Positions 50,651 to 61,700 of a DNA stretch of 64,000 nt are shown piece by piece. This stretch comes from Drosophila pseudoobscura. Its lineage: Eukaryota; Arthropoda; Insecta; Diptera; Drosophilidae. Made by a program: the position numbers and the translations under genes. Each line of letters starts with the position of its first letter. Position 1 is the stretch's first letter. The notes under the pieces were generated by a model. The model worked only from the letters and a program-made list of their open reading frames with translations, made no database searches and was not told where the DNA came from. The stretch lies in contig NC_046683.1 of NCBI RefSeq assembly GCF_009870125.1, forward strand, positions 53,831,869-53,895,868, written 5' to 3'.

Positions 50651-51830
50651 TCTCTCTCTCTCTCTCTGTGTGTGTGCGGCATGACGAAAAATAACAATCG
50701 GATCGGATCGTTGCGGTTGTGATTGGGATAGGGATTGGGATTGGGTTTGTGATTGGAAATCATTAACATTTCTGATAACTGTCGGGCCACTGTGATCCAT
50801 TAGTTATCGGCAACAACTCGCGGTAAGCTGTGAGGCCTTTAATTGATCTCGTGCTCCCTGGCTGTGCCTCTGCCCCTGCCTTTGCCCCTGCCCCTGTGGT
50901 TTTATGTTAATGAAGCATCATCTCCCAATCCGATTTCGATACGGTTTCAGTTTTGTTTTCCCATTTTTCATGCTTGCTTTTCAATTGGCTTTCCATTATG
51001 TTTGCCTGATTTCCTCGTTTGCTGTTTGGTGATTTTGTAATCATCAAATTAATTGTTAATTGATTTCGGTACCACCAATGGAAGAGCAGAATATTTCCTT
51101 CATTCTCTAGCTTTTAGAAGCATCTTAAAGCCTGCTGACGTCGCAATAGACCTGGAGTCCAGTCGCACAGTCCTCTCCTAGGACAATACATAACTTGGCG
51201 AATCCTAATTTGTGGACGGACCCTCCCACCAATCAATTTGGACACATTTCCGTTCTGACCAAAATCTGTGTGCGGTGATTGACTTTGATTTTCCATTGGG
51301 GGTTGGATGTCGGCCCTTGGACAAGTGAAAATGAATTTTCCAACAACGCAAAAGAAGAAACAGGCCGCTGAAGAAGTAGGAAAATGTCTTATAAAAACTA
51401 ACGATTGGCAATTGGTTTTTACTATTATTTGGCTGGCACTTCCGCTCTGGTTAGAACCGATGGGCGTGTCCCAGCCCCCAGTCCCCACATCCACATCCAC
51501 TCCCTCAATGTGAAATATGTTAAGCCGATGTTGAGTTTGTTGCTGCCTCCCCATTGTCTTTGGGATTAATTTCCTTCCAGTGCCGTGCACTTGCAGGAAA
51601 ATCATAAAATTTTATTTGTACAACTTCCTCGGATTCGTTTCCTTTTGTATTTCGAATTTTTTTTTGGTTTTTTTTCGCTATCCACGTGAACCGTGGGGGG
51701 TTCTCTGGGGTATGCTGGGACTCTGTGGTTGTTGGTGACAAGTAGCCGTTCTTTTCTAACAATTTGATCCCTGGTTTGTGTGGCTTCGGGGTCACCAAAT
51801 AATAAATATCGTATTTATTTGGATTATTTT
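49801..51830. other. Gene-free stretch with two reverse-strand TGGTGACCCCGA motifs
   Basis: No supported gene. The motif occurs as TCGGGGTCACCA at 49848-49859 and at 51786-51797, both read on the minus strand. The long poly-C tract lies at 50620-50648. Confidence 0.55.
50620..50676 (+). repeat. Composite C29-(TC)n-(TG)n tract
   Basis: Twenty-nine C residues at 50620-50648 run into TC repeats at 50649-50667 and then TG repeats to 50676. The poly-C length may be affected by assembly. Confidence 0.9.
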
Positions 51831-54800
51831 TAAGTGCAACAGGTAATGCTTATTTTTAAGTCAATAATTACAATATTATAATTTATTTTTTTAATATATT
51901 TGATTATAGAATTTATTTATTGAATATTTTGTTCAACTTTTTTGCTTTAATTTTATTTTAGATTTATTTTATATAGAAAATAGGTCCTTTTTGTGTCCTT
52001 TTCCTGCAGGGTGTCTGGCCAGACCAGTCGCTCTCCTTTTTTCATCCTCGGCCACTCAGTGGATCTTAATTATGTGCGTTTCCTGGTGCCACGACTCCTC
52101 CTCCTCCTCCTGCCCCACCATGCTGCATTAATTTTTAGTGTTGAGCGCTTGTCCGTGGCCGGAGAGGGGGGTACAATGTACAATACAAATATTTTGGTGG
52201 TCTGGTAGCCGCCCCCCCCCCCCCCTCCCCCAACCCTTCTCCGCTCGGGATATTTGTTTGCCGAGGTAAATGCAACCAAAGCCCGGGCTGGCGGTGCGTT
52301 AAGGCAAATTTGTAGAGCGCAAATTGTTTGGCCAATGCAAAGACTTAACTCCATTCAACGTCCATTCAGGACTGGGAACGGATGGCGGTGTGGCCAAGGG
52401 GGGGTGCGATGAGCCATACATTGTTTCAACTGCCTGACAATTTCTAATTTATTGCAATTATGTGACGCACGTCACACTCAACTGACCAGCGGACAGAACT
52501 GACCATCGGCCGACACGTGACCAATGTGCCACTGGAGGACCCTTTTGGGTTTTCTCTGATTGGAAAACACTAAAACAGATATGCACTGACAGAAATTGGG
52601 CCAAGGCAAAGGCAAAGGGAGTAGAAAATAAGGAAAATTACTAAACATTTTGTGGAGAAGGCTCTGGGGATTGCCTAGGTTTTAGGGGAATTTTATTTTT
52701 TTTCCAGTGTATAAATGTATCTTTATAGACAGAGCGGATGATGGCCTCTGGGCTTCTACTGCCTTGACCATTCCATGGAGATTTATTTTACGCTGATAAC
52801 ACGCTTAAGTAAATGCTGTCCCTGCCACCCCCTTGCTCTAAAGAGTGTGTGTGTGTCTGTGTGCCATCCCCCCCCCAATCCCAATTTAAATGGCGATTAA
52901 ATCTGCTGGCATTGATGGATGTGTCCAAGGCGTACGTAGCCGAGGCCTGGTCTGGCCTGTGCCTGTCCCTGTGCCTCGTTCTGTGCCTGGTCCTGTGTGT
53001 TCTGCGGTCAGAGTCTGTTCAGGATGCGGCACCGTGTTAACACTTTTGTACAATTGCCAATTTTTCGCCAGGCAATCCTTGATGAGCCGCCCCCCTCTCC
53101 CTCTGTGACAGTCTCTGGATCTCTCTCTCTGTGTCTGTGTGGGAGTGGCTTTTGTGGTGTTGTTGTGTGTGTGTGTGTGTGTGGGAGGCAGGAGTGGACC
53201 TGGCATGCGGCTGATGCACTTCAATATTCATTTGAACGCATAATTGATATTGACGAACAATGTTGCCACTACAACAATGTTGATGGTGAGTCGACGAGGG
53301 GTTGGCGCCCCCAAATGCACTGCCAGAAATCCAGTTTGGGTCTGGCTATTGTTTTGTATATATTTTTTTGTGGTCCTTTGTGGTCAAATGTTAATGTATG
53401 AGGCTTCAATGAGTTGTGTTTTTGTTGCTAAATGTCCTTCACTTTAATCCTTTTTTACTTCCTGTCACTATCATTCTCTATCAGAGACTCTCCTTCGACT
53501 TCTGGCTCTTCTCTATGCATATTCTTCCAAGTATCTCTTATTCCAAGCAAGTTCATCCTCATCCTACACCTACCCGCTCTCTTTGTGCATCTCTCTTGCA
53601 GTGTGGCTTAGCAGTGCTGTCTTCCTGTGGGACTGGAAGCGCCACGTGGGCCTAGAACTCCTTTTTTTAATTTTATTTGATTTTATTTCGTTTTATTTGC
53701 CTACCAGTTCCTTCTTCTGAATAGCCCTTATTCTCTTAGCCCCTATTTCTCCCAGTGTCGATTACTTTGTGCGCCTGGAAAAACGTCTCCGCCCCCGCCT
53801 CCCCCTGCCCCCCGCCTGGCCGTGTGCTGTGCCTACTTGGGGCAGTTAATTTTTATAAATTTCCATGTCAGGCCCCCAGTGTTCGATGTGGCATGCAACA
53901 TGTTTGCCATTTCCATTTCCATTTGCACCGCCGCACCCCTCCCTCCCACCCCGCTATACACACACACACATATGTACCATATCGGATATCTGAGACTCAA
54001 TTTTTGGGGGCTGCTGCTGCTGAGTCGAGTTCTTGCTGCTCGTTTTCTATCTGTCAGTGTCATGTCACGTACGAGCCAAATGCATTCAATATGTCCAGGC
54101 CCGGGCCCCGGCCCAGGCCCAGGACCAGGCCCAGAGCCATTGTTGCTGTCGCTGTCGCTGGATGTGGCTCTGGGTCTCGACATGGAAGCTGCAGGAGTGT
54201 AAATTTAATTTAGTTAATTGAAACAATTTGTTGCATGCGACAAGCAGCAACAGAAACAGCCAACTCCAAGCAGATTTTCCTGCTTTTTAACTGATTTTCG
54301 TTTGAGGATTTTCTTTTTGCATTTTTTGGTTGCACGACAAGTAATGGGTGGCGGGTGTCGGCAGGTGACGGGTGGGAAAATTCCATATGAAATACAATAT
54401 AAATTCGCCCTCTCCTCGCCCTCGCCCTCCCCCTGGCCCTCGCCCGCAAACATGTCAATTTGGGCTGGCATTCGTGTCGGTTTGCGTCTGGCAGCCCTCA
54501 CAGCGGGAGATCTCTTTTCAATTTGATTGAAATTGCACTCAATACACTTTTGTATATTGATATATTAATTTGCTCTCCTTGTTTTTGTTTCCCGCTTTTC
54601 CCTGTCAGTGTTTTTTTTTTCTTTTTTTTTCTTTTTTTTTATAAAAATACTTTGGTTAATTTGCGTACAAATTGAGACAAAGGCCCTCGGAACAGTCAAT
54701 GAATTTAATTAACATGGCTTGGCAGTCCATCGAGGCCGACGAGCGCTTTAAGTACTCTGTAAAGTCGAGATACATCCTCGTAATCGGGTGAATTCCGCAA

Positions 54801-55010
54801 AAAAAGATACGAGCTCTATGGAAGTGGCTTTAAGACCGCAAAGGTGATAACACTGGAGGAGAGCCTGGGCAAGTGGTTGGAAAATGAGAGAAGTCTCAAA
54901 GGAATCCTGTAGAATCTTCGAATCCCCTAGAAGCCTACACTCTGAGGAAAATGGCATAGGAAATGGAAATAATCTGTAGGAAAATTCAATGGAATTCACT
55001 TTAGAATTGA
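51831..55010. other. Gene-free stretch
   Basis: No supported gene. It holds AT-rich sequence at about 51840-51975, a C run at 52211-52226, TG runs near 52844 and 53166-53182, and GGCCCAGGCCCAGGACCAGG near 54108-54131. Open frames are low-complexity. Confidence 0.5.
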
Positions 55011-55570
55011 AACATTCATATTTAAAAAAAAAAAATTAAATATAATAGTATTATATATTCAAATACAAAATACAAATACAATATACAAAAGACATATTTA
55101 AATTAAAAACAATATCAGCTTAAAATAATTATAAAACAAAAATTTAATATAAATATGAAAATTACATAACAACAAAAAATTGAAAAAAAAACCTGAAAAC
55201 CAGTTTTTAATATGACACATATTCAAATTAAATTTAAAAACACCTTAAAAAAATATAAAACATTAAATTGACAGGAAATATACTTTATATAAGTATGAAA
55301 ATACAATAACAATAACAAAAAATTTTTTTTAAATTTCAAATAAATATAAAAAAGATCAATACTTGAAGCCAGCTTTTAATATGACTTATATTTGAATTAA
55401 ATATAGAACCACCTTAAAATAAATATAAAACATTAAATTGGCAGGAAATATATTTAAAATAATTATAAAAATGTTTCATATAAATATACAAAAATATTAA
55501 ATTAAAATATATATTATATTTAAATCAACAAATTTTATTTTTATGTGAAATGTAAGCGAAAATTATTTTT
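55011..55570. repeat. AT-rich tandem repeat, about 169-bp period
   Basis: TTTTAATATGACACATATTC, followed by AAACACCTTAAAA and ATTAAATTGACAGGAAATAT, occurs from about 55205. It recurs from about 55374 as TTTTAATATGACTTATATTT, with the same following blocks and spacing. A weaker partial copy starts near 55087. The rest is A-rich low-complexity sequence. Confidence 0.75.
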
Positions 55571-58140
55571 TTTTATGCAATTTTAATTCTCGATAAATAA
55601 GTACCAGTTTGATTCTCAGGCCTCGTTTCTCCGAGTGTACCCAGAGCCGAATCTATCTATAGGCGGCCTCCCTGTTAGCCAAGACGTTGCACCGCTTCAT
55701 TGGTTACTCCCAGCCCCTAGGATGTTCTCTTCAAAGTCTATGCGAAATTATCCAGCATTGAAATTGGCCAAAGTCAATGACCAAATACAATACGAAATGC
55801 AATCGCAACAAAAAACGCATTTGAGCGTTAAAATGCAAATCAAAATAAATGGCATTTGCTCAAGACAAGCCCACCCCCTTCCGCACGCTCCCTTCCTGCC
55901 ACCCTGCAGCCGGCGCATTTAACCCTCAGTATTCTGTGGGCAAACACTTGATAAATTTGCGTAAAATATCTCGTATTTACCTTGCACTTGATGCCAAAGC
56001 AAACTATAAGATACATGGCCGGGAACAGGACCTGTCCGGTGTTCGGTGCGAGGCGGCGAGGGAGCGATGGAGCGGGGGATGGGGTGCGGAATGCAACTTC
56101 GTGCGTGGCTAAATAAACATGGAAATTTGTGGAAAATAGACTCGAGAGTGTGTGGCCCAGGACTTTCCCCGTTGCACATTTTGTGGCCGCAAGAGGTGGT
56201 CTGTGGCAAGGGGCAGGGGGCAGGGGCAGGCATACTGCCTGTCACTTTGAATGACAGCCCAAGTCAAGTGTTGTTCGGCATTGTTCTTGCCTGTGGCCTG
56301 TGTGTTGTGTGTTGTGTGTGGCTGGCCAGAATGTCGTTATGGAAAATGCATAAAACCAGAGACAATGTTTGTCCTGTCCCCCCCCCCCCCCACCCGGGTC
56401 CCCGTCTCTGGTCTTCTGTTTGGGTTTGGGGCTTACTTGTTTCCTAGGTGCTAAACTTTTATCACACGTCCTGGGGATGGGCCTCGTTTAATTTCGAATG
56501 CAAACCTTCGGAGAGCGTTGACTGCGAAATTGTCTTTTGGCCAAAAGTGGGGGGAGGGGCAGGGTCCGCCCTCTCAGGGTGCAATTTCGAGACGCATTAC
56601 GCATGCATGGCTGCCTAAATAATGTTGATTTAACATTATCACGCGTCGTGCACTGGCAGGACCGCCGGGAGTGTGGCCTCTTACTCTCGTCTGTGTGCCC
56701 CACGATGGCGTCACTTAGGCGTAGGGTCAACATTGTCGCAATCCCTGGCTGTGGGCCGAAACAATCGATTGCTTCTGATGGGGCGTCTAATTGGAGGGAA
56801 ACCATTATCGAAGCTCAGCATATAAGATGATTATAATGCAGCCCCCACACGGTGCAGGACTTCAGCAAACGATGGCAGCTCAAGATATTGCAATAATCGA
56901 CCATCCATAAAGGGTACTCGTGTATTATGGAATCTGGGACTTTGTGGCTAAATCGCTTATTGTATCTCCCTCTATATCGATTATTTTACTTGTATTTCTG
57001 TGGTTTGTGCCTCGATTTTGGGTATCCTTTGGCAAATTTCAGAATCTAAAAATCTAGAAAATGTTGAGAAATCGGGAAGCAACGTCTTGGATCTTCTATT
57101 TGTTATATTAACCAAGGAAATGTTTTTTTTAAGTACTAAACCTCCAAAGAAAATATACCGAGCATCCAGGGACTAATTTACTTTTGTGTTTCGCCGTAAT
57201 TTTCTTTCAATTCTTTCTTCTTCGAACCCTGGCCTAAGCCTAATCAGTGACCACGCCTCTTCTTTTCATACACACCTCAACACACACAGCGAGGATTTTT
57301 TGGGAACAATAGATCAACAAATCCCGAACACTCCTCCAGCAGTGACAACAACAAATCGGAAGACATGCCGACAAACGCGAGGACACGTGACCCGTGGCCG
57401 GCCACTCGAGGCAGAGAAAGAGAGATGCACGGATAGAAGAGAAGAGAAATGTCACTTCCGCTGGCTTAACACGTTTAAGCCAGCCCGCCCGACCGCTCGA
57501 CCGCCTGCCAGCAGCCACTGTGGACCACTTTCACCCAAACACAGGATCATGGGGGGGTGCACACCCACACACACCCACTCCCTTTCCTCTTTGGCGGAGG
57601 GCTACTTTCTAATTTATGTTCTGTCAATTCTTTTGTCATTTTTGGCGACAAAACAACAAAAGTGGAGGCGGTTGGTGGATGGTCCTGTGGTCCTGCGCTC
57701 CTGCGGTCCTCGAAGGCGTCGCGTCGGCTGGACGCGGTCGCACTTAATGAGTCTTAAGAAAAATTATTCGCAATTAATAATTATACTCATATTGTTTCTC
57801 GGCCTATCGGGTGGGTCCACTCAATTAGAAGAGGGTGGCCGAGAGCGCTGTCTGGGCGGGCTGGGCGAGGGGGAGGGGAGAAAAACTGTTATTGCCGTTT
57901 ATTTGATGTTTGTCATTTAATCATTTTGAAGTAGACTTATTTGTTGTCATTCAGAGCTGGAAACGGCATTAGCAATGGTCGGAGAAACTCGGCAAAAGTA
58001 TGGGAAAATTCACGATTACTGACTGTGAAGGATTTCACAAGCTTCCGGCAGATTTTTTTCCATTCAGTTTGGGGAGAGACTTGGGTAAAGGTTTATAATA
58101 TCAGGAAAAACTGAACAAGAAACAATCCCATATTGAAATT
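55571..58140. other. Gene-free stretch
   Basis: No supported gene. A C run lies at about 56378-56391. An open frame of 244 codons at 57186-57920 starts at GTG rather than ATG and is low-complexity, so it was not accepted. Confidence 0.5.
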
Positions 58141-58700
58141 TCTATATAATTTTAATCAAAAATGTATTAAAAAGAGTTTTAAATACGGTCCGTATTTTTG
58201 TATTTCTGAATATAAAACACTTAAAAATAAATAAAAAAATAAAATTTGTGGCAAATATATATTTAATATGAACCTACAAATATTTAATTTGAATATGAAA
58301 TTAATTTTAATTTTTTTTGTAATTTAAAATGAATAAAAATTTTAATTTGAAGGAAGTATACATTTATTATGAACATACATATATTTTATTTAACTATTAA
58401 ATCAATCTGTATTTTTTCTTAATTTAAAATAAAAAAATATTCAAAATTTGTAGGAAATATATTTTATTTAATTTAATATACACGTACAAATATTTAATTT
58501 GATTATGAAATAAATGTTGATTGTTTTTCAATTTAAAATAAATAAATATATTAAATTTTAGAAAATATATATTTGATATGAAATTGCAAATATTTCATTT
58601 AAATATCAAATAAATTGTGATTTAAAAAAATTTAAATTAAATAAAAATATTTATAATGTGGGAAATAAATTTAGCTCGAATATTTTTATATTAATGTTAA
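58141..58700. repeat. AT-rich tandem array, about 102-bp unit, four to five copies
   Basis: A unit beginning GGAAATATATATTTAATATG, then ACAAATATTTAATTTGA, then TATGAAATAAAT and AATTTAAAATAAATAAA, recurs near 58250, 58350, 58451, 58556 and, truncated, 58657. Steps are 100, 101, 105 and 101 bp. Copies are diverged, so the array is old. Confidence 0.8.
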
Positions 58701-61700
58701 AAAATATATGAAAATTTTCCTCTTAACCTCCCCCTTCGACTTTAAGGCATTTTAGTCCCAAAAAACCCACAATTGATTCACATTTTCTTGGGAAAGTACT
58801 TCCGAAAAAACTGCAGGTGATTATAAAAGGAAGTCCTTACAAACTGCTTCCGATCGTAAAATAAATTTTTACAACCAAATTTTCGAGTAATTAAATAACA
58901 AAAAATTTGTTTCGTTTCAAAATTAAAACACATAAAAAAAGTGGGGCTTTATAGTGGGTTCCGAGCGGGTCTGAGCGACTTATGGCTTTTAAATCGGCTA
59001 ATTAAAGGAACAGCTTGAAGCACCTTGCACTTGCACCCGTCCAGGCTCCGCAGCGGTCTATAAATCGTAAAAATCGCACCGAGGAACCAACTATTAAATA
59101 GCCGTAAACATTTTACATTTTTACAACTGACAAACACATATTTTTTTTTGTCGGTGGAACCCTAATGAACTTCCCCCTCGAAGTGGAAATTGAAATGTGA
59201 AAAATGCAAATTGAGTTGAAAGTTTTACGCCTATTTGGGTGCCTAAACACTTAATTATGGGATGGGAAAAGCAACCGGCTCGCTGCCTCTGACACCTGAC
59301 TGGCCATAAAACGTTACTTAGGCGTTAAGAGGCCCGGGAAATTAGCATACTAACTGGCCACGGCCAAGACGCGGACAGAGGGTGGGGAAGGGCGCGAAGG
59401 AAATTAAAAAACATAAAATTTTCGTTATCAAAGATCGGCGGAATAAATTTCCCCCTTTTTGGAAGGCGTTGAGCTGCAAAACTATTCGGGACCAAAAAAA
59501 ACAACAACAACAACAACAAATGCCCACACAAAACGGAGACATTAATGTCAGGAACTTTGACTAATTGCCGGACTCAGGGCGCTGCACTTCCCCCCCCTGC
59601 ACTTCGGGGCTGGAAAGGAAGCGCGCTCGGGCCTTGGCCGATAAGATCCGAGAGACAGGCCGGGACAGACCAGGTAACAAGTGCGGTGCGGCCTCTGTGG
59701 TTGGTTCCCTCTCTTGATAAATTGTGTGCTAATGGAATGTCATGTCAGCGTTTGTTTTGGCCGACTTTCAGCCGAGGAGAATGCCCACAGCCAGTGATGG
59801 AACCTGTAACATTCGATAACAAAGCCGCAAATTGGCGTGGGCGTCGGCTTGGCCGTCGGCGTCAGGTGCAGCCAGGCGTAAATGTCCGAAAAAAAGTGAA
59901 TTATGGCTCTGCCCTCGCCCCCATGTGTGTGTCCAACAAAAAACAAAAACAGAAAAAAGAAAAGGATTCATTTGTGTCACGTTGTGATGTATTTGTCCGA
60001 GAGCCCCAGCCTAATGCACACTTCCGCCCTTCCGGGCAATCCTTGCTTTCCCAACCGATCTTTATCTTCGCGTTTGGTCGGGAAATATTAGCAGGAAATA
60101 TAGCAAAAGTTCAGTTCTGTATTTTCTGTTTTCCATTATTAATTGCTCCACATTAGCGCCTATTGTTGGGCCTTGTTTGGTTTTTTTTTTGTTGTGTTTT
60201 CCTCTGGCTAAAAGGATGTGTTAATGGCGCCTAACTTTTGATCGGCTGCCAACTGATAGCTTGATGGGCATTTCCTGCGCTTTTTACACCCTATATTTTG
60301 TTACAAAAACTTCGATTTTTTGGAGACAATGATTTCAACCATTAAATAAATACAAGTGGAGAGCCCAGGCTCAGGGACAGGCACAGAAATCTACGCCGCG
60401 ACGGCCCTAATATTATTTTCACACTCTAAGGTATTTTAATTTTTTAATGGGAATATTCTTAAAGGAGATTAAGGCAAAAAAACACTCAAATTTCTGCTCT
60501 TCAAAGGTGCGACACTTTCAAGGCAAATCCGTTTTTTATGGGCTAAAAACCCGCTCTAAAATCCCTTGGAGTGCCCTAATTAAATCTTGAAAATATGTAA
60601 GAAAATTATTAGAGCTTCCTGTGGGCGTGTCTTCCATGAAAAAACTAGTCAAATTATGGTAGAAACCTGTGAAAGTCGGGAAAGCCGCGCTCTTAGCCCT
60701 TCTTTTGTCCATGGAAAATTTTGCTTAAATGTTAATCGAATGATGTGTATTTTCGGAAGCTGTTGTGTGGCCTCCGTGGATGTATTACTACTATGGTCTT
60801 ATCAGCCTAAAGGAGGAGACACTCGATGGCCTTTTCCCAGTGCCTGATATGCTGGATTTTTTGTATCACAAACGGGAAAGGTATCCAGCTTGTGTTTGTC
60901 CTTGAATTGGTGTGTCACCAAGGGGTCCGATAGGGGCCAGCCCGGCAGACAGGGACCGCCTTCGCCGATGTCCAGGCAAAGGTGCATCAGTCACAGATGA
61001 AATGAGTAGTCCAAAACGATTCTTTGGCGGTTTAAATGGATATGGATAAATCAGCATAAGTTTTTCGTAAATCATTCTTGAAATTTTGATATATTTTTGG
61101 GCTTTGAATTTTAGTTGGTATCTTGGAAGAGATTCTGGAAAGAGAGCTCCCAACATATAGAATTATAATATTAAATCTTCTGCCTCTAGTTTTCAGTTTT
61201 TATAATACAAATGTTTAGAGAACCCTCCTTGACAATCTATTCTTTCAGTGTGGAATATATTGTACCGACAATCAGTGGAGCTGGATGGCCCGAACTAACC
61301 CTGTTGAAGGCATCTTGAACCCAGGAGTACCCATGGCGCTTCCTGCCCTGGCCACACCCTGGCCTGCCTCATAATCGCACTATTTATTGCCATGATACAA
61401 CATTATTTTCCACTCGCTTCGAACGAAGACCGAGGAAGCATCAACTGCCCAAATACCCAAATACCCAAATTGATGATTAGCATCCCTCATGGCAACATCT
61501 GTTACATTTAAATATACCTTTTCCTTTTTTCGTGTTGGCACGTTGATAAATATTAACCCACAAAAAAAAAAATAGTCAACGGGGGAGGGAGGGGTTAAAC
61601 ACAGAAACTACCCCCTAGACAAACATTTTTAGATAAAATTAACTAAAAAAAAAAGAAAGAAGAAAAAACTGCCGAGTCAGAGACCTGCTGCACGTGCAAT

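Noticed and set aside
57186..57920. Open frame of 244 codons, plus strand
   Set aside because: It begins at GTG, is low-complexity and Arg/Pro/Ser-rich, and shows no domain or plausible splice context.
59545..60156. Open frame of 203 codons, plus strand
   Set aside because: No recognisable domain, no hydrophobic periodicity, and composition that follows the local DNA.
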